Below, piece after piece: positions 7,123 to 16,239 of a DNA stretch of 29,525 bases (the stretch's first letter is position 1; every line of letters starts with the position of its first letter). The DNA comes from an uncultured Pseudomonadota bacterium (GTDB lineage: Bacteria; Pseudomonadota; Gammaproteobacteria; Steroidobacterales; Steroidobacteraceae). The position numbers were made by a program, and so were the translations under genes. The notes under the pieces were generated by a model. The model was not told where the DNA came from. It saw only the letters and a list, made by a program, of their open reading frames with translations, and did no database searches. The stretch is taken from the NCBI GenBank assembly GCA_903890265.1, contig CAITAM010000501.1, forward strand, positions 1-29,525, in the 5' to 3' direction.

Positions 7123-10100
7123 CTACGGCGATGGCACCACGGGCGATGGCACCGCGTCCGGTGCGTGGGCTGACGGATCCTGGACGGGCGACGGCTCGGC
7201 GGCCGGCGCCGATCCGGCCGGCGTCAGTGCGCCGCTGCCGGCCTCCGCCTCGCGGGCTGCCGTCGACCCGATGCTGTCGACCTTTGGCTTGTCCCAGGTG
7301 CCGCTGATGCGGTAGTAACCGCGCGCACTGCCCTCCACGGCCCCCTGGAACACCTTGCCAAAGAGGAACAGGGCACCGCCGATGACCGGCCCGCCGACGA
7401 TTGCCCCGGCGGCTGCGAGTCCGTCACTGAAATGGCCGGTGACGACCGCGGTCTGGTCGTAGTCCTGCGCCTTGAATCCGGTCCGGCCGATCAGGCCGAT
7501 ATCGGCGGCCGGACCTTTGACGACCAGGTTGTTGGTGTAGGCGTTGCCATCGCGGAAATCGAAATCGCCCTGCAGCGAATCGAAGGCAAAACCCTTCTCG
7601 GTGAGGTCATGGAAGTCGAGCGCCAGCCGGCGCGGCAGGTTGGCAACGGACAGCAGGCCGAGGACGCGCCCGGCCCCCGGCTGCACGGTCAGGATCTGGC
7701 CCTCCTTCGCCTGCACGTGCGCGTGTCCGTTCAGGCGCTCGAGGATCGTGGCATCGAGCCCGTCACGCCAGCGGAGCTGGCCCCTGACGTCGGCCGACGG
7801 ACCGCTCATGCTCGGCTCGAAGGCGAGCGCCACGAGAGTCTCACGCACATCGGTGCTGTGTGCCGTGCCGTCGACCTCGACCCACTCGCTGTCATCCTGG
7901 CCGGTCCAGCGACCAGTGGCCTGTGCGCTGAACGTCGGGGCGTGCACCTCGGCCCGGTCCAGCCGCAGGCCACCGGGAATCCTCGACAGCGAGGCCTCGA
8001 CGGTGCCGAGCTTGCGCTTCATGAACTCGAAGGAGCCGACTTTGGCACGCAGGGCCGGCAGGTCTGCAGGCGGGTCGCGCCGGGCATCGGTACCGGTGGT
8101 CTGGTCGACCTCGTTCAGCACGAGGCGCTCCATGTCGAGGACGACGGGCTCCGGCCCGTGCAGGTCGTACGGGACCTGGACCCGGCCGGCCACGGTGGGC
8201 CCGCTGCCGTGCGCCGTCCACGCGTCATCGCCGGCACGAAAATCGCCGACGAGGTCACGCACGGTAAAGCCGAGGATCCCGAAGCTGTCGACCGAGACCT
8301 CACCACCCTTCAGCCACGAGGACATCGGTGAGCCCGGCTTGTCGGAGGTGTGCACGCGCAGCCACGCCGACAGGTCGAAACGGGCGAGGTGGCCGTCTAC
8401 CCAGACGCCCGGCGCATCGCGCAGTTTCGCGCTGCCGGTGCCGAAATGCACGCTGCCCCGGGTCAGCTTCAGCCCCGTCGGGGCATCGGCCTTGCCGTCC
8501 GCTGCCGCTGGCGCCGCCAGCCATTCGCCGGCGAAGCTGTCCGCGCCGAGCGTGGCCTGCACGGCAAGCCTCGGCGGGTGCACGGCGCCACCGTCGGCGA
8601 GGCTCTTCGGCGGCACTTCATCGTCCTCACGAACCCCCGGGTCGACGCTGACGGCCGCTTTGAGGCGGCGCGTTTCCTCGGCCGGCTTCGCCACGGGGGC
8701 CGGGAAGTTCAGCCCGAGCCCACCCAGCGTGGAATCGAGGCGGACGTCGATCGGCAGCCACCGCGCCTCGGGCTCACGCCGCGGCAGCGGCGGTCGCTCG
8801 TCCGGCCGCACGACCACCGGCAGCCCGGCCTGCCTCGCGCGCAACACACCCAGATCGGGCGTCGGGGGCAGCGGCGGCAGCGGCTTCATCCACTCGAGCC
8901 GCGGCAGTCGCACGTCGGCGTGCCAGTCCGTGCCGCCGGACAGGTAACCGGCCTCGGTGATCCCAAGCTGGGGCATGAGGCGGTCCGCGCTCGCATGCCC
9001 GTCGACATGCACGGTCGTCACGTGCAGGCCGTCGCCGCCGCGACCGGGGCTCACGGTCTCGGCGGTCACCGAGACCGGCCCGCCGAGAACCGTCGCCTTG
9101 AGCCCGCGCACCGTGAGATCGAGATTGGTGAGACGGAAGTCGCCGTTGATATCGCTGACCTCGTCCTCAAGGCCCGGCAGCCGGACGCTGGCGTGCTCAA
9201 GCCGCGCATCGAGACCGATGCGCCGGTCCCCGAAATGGCGCAGCGGCAGGTCGAGCGACACGTCGGCGTGGACCAGGCCGCGTCCTTCCAGTTGCCCGAA
9301 GTAGCTGCCGAGGGACTTGGCGAGCGGCGACGTCTGCAGCAGCTTCAGCGCCCGGTGCAGTTCACCGCTCGACGTGCCGTGCACTTCGAGGTCCGCATCG
9401 CGGAAGTCGGTCATCGTCGCCTCGCCTGCGCCGATGTTCAGCCCGGCGATGCGGGCCGATTTGAGGTGGGCGGCAAAGCCCTGGTTGCGAAATTCGAGAT
9501 CCCCGGCGGCGTCCTCGACGTCCGCCCAGCCGTTGGCAAAATGCACGCGTGCGCCGGAGAAGAGCCCGTGCACCAGCCAGAGCCCCTGCCGGTCCCGAAA
9601 CGGGAAGCCCTCCGTCGGCCCGACGTACTGCACGCGTGCCTCGGTGATCCGCCCGGCGAGGAACGCGTCGTCGAGCCACGCCACCGCATCGACCGGGAAG
9701 CGCAGCAGCGGCAGGTACTTGGCGGATCCCTTGAGCTCGGCATCGGCCAGCTTCAGGTCGAGCACGAGGTGCGGTGGCTCGTTGTGGCCGGGCAGCCAGA
9801 GCCGAACGAGCCCCGCACCGTGCGCGTCTGGCGTGACCACCGTCGCGTCATCGCTCGCGAGGTGCACCCCATCCGCCTCGATCGTCCAGTCGACCTTCGC
9901 CGCGACCCGCGTCGCCGTCACGGGCGCACGCAGGTACTGCGCCAGATCCAGCGTCAACGGAGCCGCGCGCACGCTGACCGTGCCGCTGCTGCCGTGACCG
10001 GCGAACTCACCGTCCACCCCGGCAAATCCCGGCACCGCCCGCCAGGCGTCGATCCCCAGTCCGCGAAACGTCGCGGCGCCGTCGACGGCCCAGCCGGGCC

Positions 10101-11301
10101 CGCTCGGGGCACGGGTTGCCGTGAGGTCGACGTCGGTCAGTCGGCCGCGGGGTCGCAGTGCCTTGCCCGCCTCGCGCACCGTTTCCGCGCCAGCCAGCGC
10201 CGAAAACGGTGCCAGCGCGCCGAGCGGCAACTCCGGAACCTTGAGCCGGAACCGCTGCACGGCACCGTCCCTGACGGTCCAGTCGGCGTCCGCGCGACCG
10301 CCGCGCAGACTCTCCTTGCCGCCCTTGACGCTGAGATCACGGACCCGCAGCCGCCACTCGCTACCCGCCCCGGGCCGGGACTCGGGCACGTGCTCGATGC
10401 CGATGCTGCCGGCCACGGCCCCAGGACTGTCCCGGGGCGCACCCGGCTCTGGCAGCGACAGGTCACGGAGATCGAAGGTGGCATCGGCGTTCGTCATGAA
10501 CAGGTTGGTACCGACGACGCTCACGTGCAGGCTGCCCTTGCCGGCATCGGGCAAGCGGGCGACGCCGTTCAGCAGCGAGGAGAACCCGGCGAAATTGAGG
10601 TCGCGACCGTCCGCGTTCGCCTTCCAGCGCAGCGTCGAATCCGGTTCGCCGGTGCCGTCCACCGTGCCGCGCACGTCGAGCTCCCTCCCGAGCGCAGCGG
10701 GCAGTTTTACGACGAGCGAGAACTTGAGTGCGGAGGGGCGCCGGTCGAGTTCGAGGCGAACGTGCTCGATGGTGAAGCCGGGGCTGATTTGCCGTTCGTC
10801 CTCGACCACGATCACGCCCTCGCTCAGCCCGACCCGGCCCACCGGCAGGTCGGCGATCTTCAGCGGCGTTGACTCGGTCTCGCCACGGTTCAGGGCCTCC
10901 TGACCGAGGAGCGCGATCCCTGATGGCTGAAGCAATACGTGCACGACCGCGCCGTCGAGAAGCACCCGCGCGGAGGCGAGCCGGCCCGAGGCGATCGCAC
11001 GCCATACGTCAAAGCCCACGTGCCCGGCGCGGGCGCTGACCAGCGTCGCGTCGCTGCGTTTGGCGAGGATCCTCGCGTTACGGAATACCAGCTCGGGACC
11101 GTACCAGCCGAGGTGCGCCTCGAGGCGATCAAAGCGGATCCGCAGCCCCGTCGCCGCCTCGACCCGCGCGACGACATCCGCGGCCACGGTAGGCGAGCTT
11201 TCGAGCCACAGACGCAGGCCCGCCACGGAGAGCACCAGCAGCAGCACGAGCACTGCAGCGCTGATCAGGCTCCATTTCCAGAGGCGCCGGGCGAAACTCA
11301 T
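7123..11301 (-). CDS. yhdP: YhdP family AsmA-like intermembrane lipid transport protein
   Basis: This large protein has 1392 residues from the ATG at 11301; a TTG six codons upstream would overlap the rng stop. A single N-terminal membrane helix lies at about 9-33, and the rest is a long beta-rich periplasmic region. Known YhdP proteins form a bridge-like groove from inner to outer membrane and take part in phospholipid export with TamB and YdbH. The C-terminal AsmA-like part (VQPGAGRVLGLLSVANLPRRL, followed by FDSLQGDF) is very characteristic. It is longer than the E. coli protein (about 1266 residues). Part of the excess is a Pro/Arg-rich linker at about 805-850 and an Ala/Pro-rich tail over the last 50 residues. 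It lies directly after rng, as is usual. Confidence 0.93.
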   Translation of the reverse strand: MSFARRLWKWSLISAAVLVLLLVLSVAGLRLWLESSPTVAADVVARVEAATGLRIRFDRLEAHLGWYGPELVFRNARILAKRSDATLVSARAGHVGFDVWRAIASGRLASARVLLDGAVVHVLLQPSGIALLGQEALNRGETESTPLKIADLPVGRVGLSEGVIVVEDERQISPGFTIEHVRLELDRRPSALKFSLVVKLPAALGRELDVRGTVDGTGEPDSTLRWKANADGRDLNFAGFSSLLNGVARLPDAGKGSLHVSVVGTNLFMTNADATFDLRDLSLPEPGAPRDSPGAVAGSIGIEHVPESRPGAGSEWRLRVRDLSVKGGKESLRGGRADADWTVRDGAVQRFRLKVPELPLGALAPFSALAGAETVREAGKALRPRGRLTDVDLTATRAPSGPGWAVDGAATFRGLGIDAWRAVPGFAGVDGEFAGHGSSGTVSVRAAPLTLDLAQYLRAPVTATRVAAKVDWTIEADGVHLASDDATVVTPDAHGAGLVRLWLPGHNEPPHLVLDLKLADAELKGSAKYLPLLRFPVDAVAWLDDAFLAGRITEARVQYVGPTEGFPFRDRQGLWLVHGLFSGARVHFANGWADVEDAAGDLEFRNQGFAAHLKSARIAGLNIGAGEATMTDFRDADLEVHGTSSGELHRALKLLQTSPLAKSLGSYFGQLEGRGLVHADVSLDLPLRHFGDRRIGLDARLEHASVRLPGLEDEVSDINGDFRLTNLDLTVRGLKATVLGGPVSVTAETVSPGRGGDGLHVTTVHVDGHASADRLMPQLGITEAGYLSGGTDWHADVRLPRLEWMKPLPPLPPTPDLGVLRARQAGLPVVVRPDERPPLPRREPEARWLPIDVRLDSTLGGLGLNFPAPVAKPAEETRRLKAAVSVDPGVREDDEVPPKSLADGGAVHPPRLAVQATLGADSFAGEWLAAPAAADGKADAPTGLKLTRGSVHFGTGSAKLRDAPGVWVDGHLARFDLSAWLRVHTSDKPGSPMSSWLKGGEVSVDSFGILGFTVRDLVGDFRAGDDAWTAHGSGPTVAGRVQVPYDLHGPEPVVLDMERLVLNEVDQTTGTDARRDPPADLPALRAKVGSFEFMKRKLGTVEASLSRIPGGLRLDRAEVHAPTFSAQATGRWTGQDDSEWVEVDGTAHSTDVRETLVALAFEPSMSGPSADVRGQLRWRDGLDATILERLNGHAHVQAKEGQILTVQPGAGRVLGLLSVANLPRRLALDFHDLTEKGFAFDSLQGDFDFRDGNAYTNNLVVKGPAADIGLIGRTGFKAQDYDQTAVVTGHFSDGLAAAGAIVGGPVIGGALFLFGKVFQGAVEGSARGYYRISGTWDKPKVDSIGSTAAREAEAGSGALTPAGSAPAAEPSPVQDPSAHAPDAVPSPVVPSP

Positions 11302-11311
11302 GGCCGTGTGC

Positions 11312-12778
11312 TCAGACAAGCACGACGTCGTACTGGTCCTGCGCGTAGAGCGCCTCGGTCTGCAGGCGGATCGGCTTGCCGATGGCGACTTCGAGTTCGG
11401 CCAGCGCCGCCGACTCCTCGTCCAGCAGGAGTTCGATCACGTCCTGGTGGGCGAGAACCATCAGGCCGCTGACCTCGAACTGGCGCGACTGGCGCAGGAT
11501 TTCCCGAAAAATCTCGTAGGCCACCGTCTCTGCCGATTTGACGTAGCGGCGCCCGGCGCAGGTCGGGCACGGGCTGCACAGCAGGTGCTCCAGGCTCTCC
11601 CGCGTACGCTTACGGCTCATCTCAACCAACCCGAGCGGCGATACCGACGAGATACTGGTGCGGGCGTGGTCGTGCGCGAGCGCCTTCTCGAGCGCCTGCA
11701 GGACCTGCACGCGGTGGTCCTCGTCGACCATGTCAATGAAGTCGATGATGATGATCCCGCCAAGATTGCGCAGCCGCAGCTGCCGGGCGATGGCGACGGC
11801 CGCCTCGAGGTTCGTCCGGAATATCGTGTCCTCGAGGTTCCGGTGCCCGACGTAGGCACCGGTATTGACGTCGATCGTGGTCATCGCCTCGGTCTGGTCG
11901 ATCACGAGATGGCCACCGGACTTAAGCGGTACCTTGCGCTCGAGTGCCCGCTTTATTTCCTCCTCGACACCGTGCAGGTCGAAGACCGGCCGCGCTCCCT
12001 GGTGGAGCGCGATCTTGCCGAGTGCGTCGGGCAGAAACTGCTTGGCGAACTCCAGCATCTGTGCGTGCACCAGAGGCGAATCCACCGCGACCCTGGACAC
12101 GCTGGTGCCGAGCTGGTCACGCAGCAGACGCAGCGGCAAAGGGAGATCGGCGTGCACCAGGGTGCCGGCCGGGGCCAGGAATCCCCGCTCGGCGATCACC
12201 CGCCACAGTTTGACGAGGAACTGCATGTCCGCGAGCAGGGCCTCCTCGCTCGCACCTTCGGCCACGGTCCGGACGATGTAGCCGCCCGAGGTATCGCCGT
12301 TCAGGTGCTTCTCGACGATGCCCCGCAGGCGCGTCCGCTCCGCCTCGTCGTCCACGCGGGCAGATACGCCGACGCCACGCCCCTTGGGCATGTAGACGAG
12401 ATAGCGGCTTGGCAGCGTGACAAAGGTGGTCAGCCGGGCGCCCTTGGTGCCGAGTGGATCCTTCACCACCTGCACGAGCAGTTCGTCGCCTTCACGGATC
12501 AGCGCCCGGATATCGTCGTTACGCGCCGGCGGCGCGGCGTCTGCATCACTGGCGACGGCAAAATCTGACGCGTGCAGGAACGCGGTCCGCTCGAGGCCCA
12601 CCTCGATGAACGCGGCCTGCATGCCCGGCAGCACACGAGACGCGCGGCCCTTGTAGATGTTGCTCGTGATACCGCAAAGGCTTGCCCGCTCGATATACAG
12701 CTCAGCCAGCACCCCATGCTCAACGATGGCAGCACGGGTTTCCCGCGGCGTCACGTTGACGAGAATCTCGACCGTCAT
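11312..12778 (-). CDS. rng: Ribonuclease G
   Basis: This 488-residue protein matches the length of E. coli RNase G (489). It has an N-terminal S1 domain (about 38-120), catalytic aspartates D303 (DVNTGAYVG) and D346 (IIDFIDM), and the zinc-link cysteines C404 and C407 (CPTC). These positions coincide with those of RNase E. It ends soon after the zinc link, so it lacks the RNase E degradosome scaffold and is RNase G rather than RNase E. RNase G matures the 5' end of 16S rRNA and takes part in mRNA turnover. The start ATG at 12778 overlaps the maf stop as ATGA, implying translational coupling. Confidence 0.96.
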   Translation of the reverse strand: MTVEILVNVTPRETRAAIVEHGVLAELYIERASLCGITSNIYKGRASRVLPGMQAAFIEVGLERTAFLHASDFAVASDADAAPPARNDDIRALIREGDELLVQVVKDPLGTKGARLTTFVTLPSRYLVYMPKGRGVGVSARVDDEAERTRLRGIVEKHLNGDTSGGYIVRTVAEGASEEALLADMQFLVKLWRVIAERGFLAPAGTLVHADLPLPLRLLRDQLGTSVSRVAVDSPLVHAQMLEFAKQFLPDALGKIALHQGARPVFDLHGVEEEIKRALERKVPLKSGGHLVIDQTEAMTTIDVNTGAYVGHRNLEDTIFRTNLEAAVAIARQLRLRNLGGIIIIDFIDMVDEDHRVQVLQALEKALAHDHARTSISSVSPLGLVEMSRKRTRESLEHLLCSPCPTCAGRRYVKSAETVAYEIFREILRQSRQFEVSGLMVLAHQDVIELLLDEESAALAELEVAIGKPIRLQTEALYAQDQYDVVLV

Positions 12779-13371
12779 CGGTCCACCCGGCGCAGGGCGT
12801 GGACGATGCCCGCGCGGTCCAGCAGCTGCGCGGTCTCGAACAGGGGCAGACCCATGATTCCCGAGTAACTGCCGCGGATCGCGCGGATGAAGACCGCCGC
12901 GTAGCCCTGCACCGCGTAACCACCGGCCTTGTCGGCCGGCTCCCCGGTTTCCCAGTAGCGGCCGATCAGCCCCTCGTCGAGTTCGGCGAAGGTCACTTCG
13001 CTCGCCGACAGCGCGCAGTCCACCCCTTTCGGGTGCGCCACGGCGACCGCGGTCAGTACCCGGTGGGTTCTGCCGGACAGCGCCCGCAGCATCCTTGCCC
13101 CGTCGGCCCGGTCGGCAGGCTTGCCGTAGATCGTCCCGTCGAGCGCCACGGTCGTATCGGCCGCCAGCGCCCCGGGCGCCGTCGGCTCGAGCCCGTAGAC
13201 ACGGGCGGCTTTGTCCTGGGCAAGGCGCATCACGTAGTCCTCGGGGGATTCGCCCGGCCGTTCGGTCTCGTCGATATCTGCCGGCCGGGTCACGTGAGGG
13301 ACCCCGATCTGGTCCAGAAGTTCACGCCGCCGTGGCGAGCGGGAGGCGAGCAGGATCGGGCCGTGCGTCAT
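12775..13371 (-). CDS. maf: Maf family nucleoside triphosphate pyrophosphatase (YhdE-like)
   Basis: This 198-residue protein begins with the Maf signature SRSPRRRELL (residues 10-19), followed by PADIDE and PGESPEDYVMRLA. AADTTVALDG and GKP further on complete the nucleotide pocket. The family cleaves dTTP, UTP and modified nucleotides to monophosphates, as house-cleaning or septum-inhibition enzymes. Position next to rng supports the YhdE (dTTP/UTP) branch. The start is the ATG at 13371, with an AAAGGGA ribosome binding site. A 99-bp gap separates it from rlmH upstream, the largest break in the leuS-to-tldD run apart from those around leuS, though I see no clear promoter or terminator in it. 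Confidence 0.95.
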   Translation of the reverse strand: MTHGPILLASRSPRRRELLDQIGVPHVTRPADIDETERPGESPEDYVMRLAQDKAARVYGLEPTAPGALAADTTVALDGTIYGKPADRADGARMLRALSGRTHRVLTAVAVAHPKGVDCALSASEVTFAELDEGLIGRYWETGEPADKAGGYAVQGYAAVFIRAIRGSYSGIMGLPLFETAQLLDRAGIVHALRRVDR

Positions 13372-13470
13372 AAGTCCCTTTGGAGCTGGCAGCGTGCCGC
13401 CTGACCAGCATAGCGTCCGAAACCGCGGGGCTGAAGGGCCTCTGCGGCCGCCGCCGGCCAGTGGCTCCGG

Positions 13471-13941
13471 TCAGGCGCGATGGTAGGGGTGCCCGCGCGA
13501 CAGGCTGATCACCCGATAGATCTGCTCGGCGAGCAGGACCCGCGCAAGGCCGTGCGGCAGGGTAAGGTCTGACAACGACAGCGAGTCGTTGGCGCGCGCC
13601 ACGCAGTCGGGCGCGAGGCCGTCCGGCCCGCCGATCAGGAACACAAGGTCCCGGCCGTCCTGCCGTCGCCGCTCGTACCACTCGGCAAGCGCCTCGGTGG
13701 TGAGCCGACGGCCCGTGACCTCGAGCGCCACCACGTAGTCTGCACTGCCTATGGCGGCGAGCATACGCCGGCCCTCGTCACGCGTCGCGGCTGACGTCGA
13801 GGCACCCTTCGTGCGCCGACCGAGCTCGATTTCGGTCAGCTCGAGGCGACCGTCATTACCGAGGCGTTCCGCGTAGTCGCTGTACGCCTCGCCCACCCAG
13901 CGCGGCAGCCGCGTCCCGGCCGCAAGCAGTCTCAGTCGCAC
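13471..13941 (-). CDS. rlmH: 23S rRNA pseudouridine-1915 N3-methyltransferase
   Basis: This 156-residue protein matches the very constant RlmH length (155-160). The SPOUT fold is shown by FLIGGPDGL near residue 107 and by the C-terminal knot SLSDLTLPHGLARVLLAEQIYR, ending SRGHPYHRA. RlmH binds the assembled 70S ribosome and methylates pseudouridine 1915 in helix 69 of 23S rRNA. The start codon is GTG at 13941, 17 bases after the rsfS stop, with no strong Shine-Dalgarno sequence, so it may depend on coupling. Its neighbour rsfS is also a ribosome factor, as in E. coli. Confidence 0.96.
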   Translation of the reverse strand: MRLRLLAAGTRLPRWVGEAYSDYAERLGNDGRLELTEIELGRRTKGASTSAATRDEGRRMLAAIGSADYVVALEVTGRRLTTEALAEWYERRRQDGRDLVFLIGGPDGLAPDCVARANDSLSLSDLTLPHGLARVLLAEQIYRVISLSRGHPYHRA

Positions 13942-13958
13942 GGGTTATTCAATGAGGA

Positions 13959-14441
13959 TCAGTTCCGCTCGCCCGAGCGCACGTCCCAGAGCTTCTCCAG
14001 ACCGTAGAACTCGCGCACCCGCGGCAGCATCAGGTGGACGATGACATCCTGCAAATCGACGAGCACCCACTCACCGTCCCGCTCGCCCTCGCGCCCGATG
14101 GCGCGGAAACCGGCACTACCGGCCTTGGTGATGACGCTGGTCGCCAGCGACTTCACGTGCCGGTCGGAGGTACCCGAGGCGATGACCACGGTGTCCGTTA
14201 CCGTTGTCAGCTCCCGCACGTCGAGCACCGTAACGTTGACAGCTTTCATGTCCTCCAGCGCAGTGATGACGAGGTCGACGAGCGCCGGGCGCTTGTCGGC
14301 CTTGGTCACCTTCGGCGTCTTGGCCTTGGCCGATGACTTGCGTGGAGCCTTGGCTTTTACCGCCACGGTCTTCGATGCGGCTTTCTTGGGCCGGGAGACG
14401 GCTTTCGCTTTTGCAGGTCGACGCGGCTTTAGTTCGCTCAT
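13959..14441 (-). CDS. rsfS: Ribosomal silencing factor RsfS with basic N-terminal extension
   Basis: Residues from about 52 to 160 form a normal RsfS domain (LVDLVITALEDMKAVN, then VVIASGTSDRHVKSLA, then WVLVDLQDVIVHLM). RsfS binds ribosomal protein uL14 and blocks subunit joining during starvation. The first 50 residues are an unusual low-complexity tail with 14 Lys, 4 Arg and only 2 acidic residues, in Ala/Pro/Lys-rich motifs like histone-H1 tails. No other start codon exists between the ATG at 14441 and the domain, so the tail appears genuinely translated. An AAGGA box lies upstream inside nadD, and the start overlaps the nadD stop as TGATG. Confidence 0.95.
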   Translation of the reverse strand: MSELKPRRPAKAKAVSRPKKAASKTVAVKAKAPRKSSAKAKTPKVTKADKRPALVDLVITALEDMKAVNVTVLDVRELTTVTDTVVIASGTSDRHVKSLATSVITKAGSAGFRAIGREGERDGEWVLVDLQDVIVHLMLPRVREFYGLEKLWDVRSGERN

Positions 14442-15127
14442 CAGCGTGACTCGTCCTTTCGGGCATAGCAGCCCGTTTCCATGATGATTTTACGCACGCC
14501 GTCCGGCATCAGAAACCTCGGATCCCGCCCGGCCTGAATCAATGCACGCACCTCGGTGGACGAGATTTCAAGCTGGGTCACGGCGTGAATGTAGATACGT
14601 CCCGCGCGTGCCTCGTGCAGGTCGAGCACCCGTCCGGTACCCCGGTCGACCAGCAGCGCACCGAGCGGGCCCATCCCGGGCGCGCGCCAGCCGGGGCGGT
14701 GCGCGACCACGAGGTGGCTGAGTTCCAGCAGCTCACGCCACTGGTGCCACTTCGGCAGCCCGAGAAACGCGTCCATACCGATGATCAGGCACAGGCTGCG
14801 GTCGGGGTACTCGCGGCGCAGCTCGGCCAGCGTTTCAACGGAATACGAGGGGCCGCTCTTGCGCATTTCGCGGTCATCCACGACAAAGTGCGACTGACCT
14901 TCGGTGGCGACCCGAACCATGGCCAGTCGCTGCTCGTTGTCGGCGATCGTCCGTTCGCGGTGCGGCGGGTTACCCGCCGGCATGAAGCGAAGCTCGGCAA
15001 GCTTCAGCGCCTGCAGCAGCTCGAAACCGGTGCGCAGGTGTCCGTAGTGAATGGGGTCGAAGGTTCCGCCGAAAATGCCGATCGGGCCGGCGCTGACCGT
15101 GGATTCCTGAGTGCTGGGGCCCGCCAT
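14441..15127 (-). CDS. nadD: Nicotinate-nucleotide adenylyltransferase
   Basis: This 228-residue protein has the nucleotidyltransferase signature GTFDPIHYGH at 21-30 and the C-terminal ISSTEVRALI motif that closes the ATP site. FMPAGNPPHR and LIIGMDAFLGLPKWHQW are typical of NadD. It makes deamido-NAD from nicotinate mononucleotide and ATP in NAD synthesis. The first 14 residues are a non-conserved leader; the ATG at 15127 is the only clear start. It follows holA after 58 bp, and its stop overlaps the rsfS start by one base, as in the classical holA-nadD-rsfS arrangement. Confidence 0.96.
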   Translation of the reverse strand: MAGPSTQESTVSAGPIGIFGGTFDPIHYGHLRTGFELLQALKLAELRFMPAGNPPHRERTIADNEQRLAMVRVATEGQSHFVVDDREMRKSGPSYSVETLAELRREYPDRSLCLIIGMDAFLGLPKWHQWRELLELSHLVVAHRPGWRAPGMGPLGALLVDRGTGRVLDLHEARAGRIYIHAVTQLEISSTEVRALIQAGRDPRFLMPDGVRKIIMETGCYARKDESR

Positions 15128-15185
15128 TAACCGTCACCCTGCCGCAAAACGGGCGCCGACGCCAGCCGCTGCCGGCGTACCCGAC

Positions 15186-16196
15186 TCACGGCAGCGCCAC
15201 GGGCAACGTCGCGCCCGCAAGACCGGTCGCGAGGGTCACGAGCGCGTCCCAGCTGTCGCCACGCCGCGCGCCCTTGATGACGAGGTCCGTGTGTCCCGCC
15301 GCCTCGAGCAGTGCCTCGAGACGTGCCCGGGGCAGCCGCCTCGCCGCCCGAGCCACGAGCTCCTGGCGGCGACGCCCTCCCCGCCAGAGGCGCCCTGGCG
15401 TGCCCTTACCGGGCTTTGGCGTCCACTGCAGCAGCGTGCGTATCTCCTCGGCCAGGGTCCACAGCACGAGGACGGGCTCCTCGCCCTCGGCCCTCAGCCC
15501 GTCGAGAATTCTGACCGTGCGCTCGGCATCACCGGCCAGCACCGCCTCGCCCAGCTGGAATATGCCGTAGCGGGCGCTGTTGCCTACCCACTCGGCGGCC
15601 TGTTCGACGGTCAGGGGCGCCCCGCCGGCAAGCAGGGCAAGGCGTTCGATTTCCTGGTGCGCTGCCAGCAGGTTGCCCTCGCAGCGCGCGCTGATCAGCT
15701 CGGCAACCTCGGTGCCGGCACTGACGCCGGCCTGCTTCAGGCGGGCCGCGGTCCACGCGGGCAGCTGCTCGACGGTGGGCGCGGCCACGTCAAGATACAT
15801 GCCGCGTTCTTCAAAATCCTGGATCCACTTTGCGCTGCGCTCGGACCAGTCGAGCGAGTCGGTGACGATCAGCAGGATGACGTCACTCGGCGGGGATGCC
15901 AGCAGTTCACCGAGCACTTTTGCGCCTTCGGTACCGGGCTTGCTGCCGAGCTTGAGCTCGATGAGCCGACGATCACCAAACAGCGACATCGACTGGGTCA
16001 GGCCGCGGAGCGCCGACCAGTCGAAGCTGCGGTCCGCAAACTGCACCTCGCGGTCGCTGACACCCTGACGACGCGCAGCGGCACGGATCGCCTCCGCACA
16101 TTCGCCGATCAGCAGCGGCTCCGTGCCGGCGACGAGCCAAAGAGGCGCAAGGGGCTGCTCGAGGACACGGGCCAGAGTCTGGGGGACGAGCTTCAT
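15186..16196 (-). CDS. holA: DNA polymerase III delta subunit
   Basis: This 336-residue protein is close to E. coli delta (343). It starts MKLVPQTLARVLEQPLAPLW and contains the family pattern LVAGTEPLLIGECAEAIR, QSMSLFGDRRLIEL and the later IFQLGEAVLAGDAERTVRIL of the AAA+-like clamp-loader subunit. Delta opens the beta sliding clamp within the clamp loader. It lies between a copper-chaperone gene (43 bp upstream) and nadD; in most relatives lptE directly precedes holA, so three genes are inserted here. Confidence 0.95.
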   Translation of the reverse strand: MKLVPQTLARVLEQPLAPLWLVAGTEPLLIGECAEAIRAAARRQGVSDREVQFADRSFDWSALRGLTQSMSLFGDRRLIELKLGSKPGTEGAKVLGELLASPPSDVILLIVTDSLDWSERSAKWIQDFEERGMYLDVAAPTVEQLPAWTAARLKQAGVSAGTEVAELISARCEGNLLAAHQEIERLALLAGGAPLTVEQAAEWVGNSARYGIFQLGEAVLAGDAERTVRILDGLRAEGEEPVLVLWTLAEEIRTLLQWTPKPGKGTPGRLWRGGRRRQELVARAARRLPRARLEALLEAAGHTDLVIKGARRGDSWDALVTLATGLAGATLPVALP

Positions 16197-16239
16197 GGAC
16201 CCGCATTATCGCCCAACGGGCGGGATCCCGCGCGGCGGA

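Noticed and set aside
8350..10872. Plus-strand open frame of 840 codons
   Set aside because: It is antisense to yhdP, with Arg/Gln/His-rich low-information sequence and no domain.
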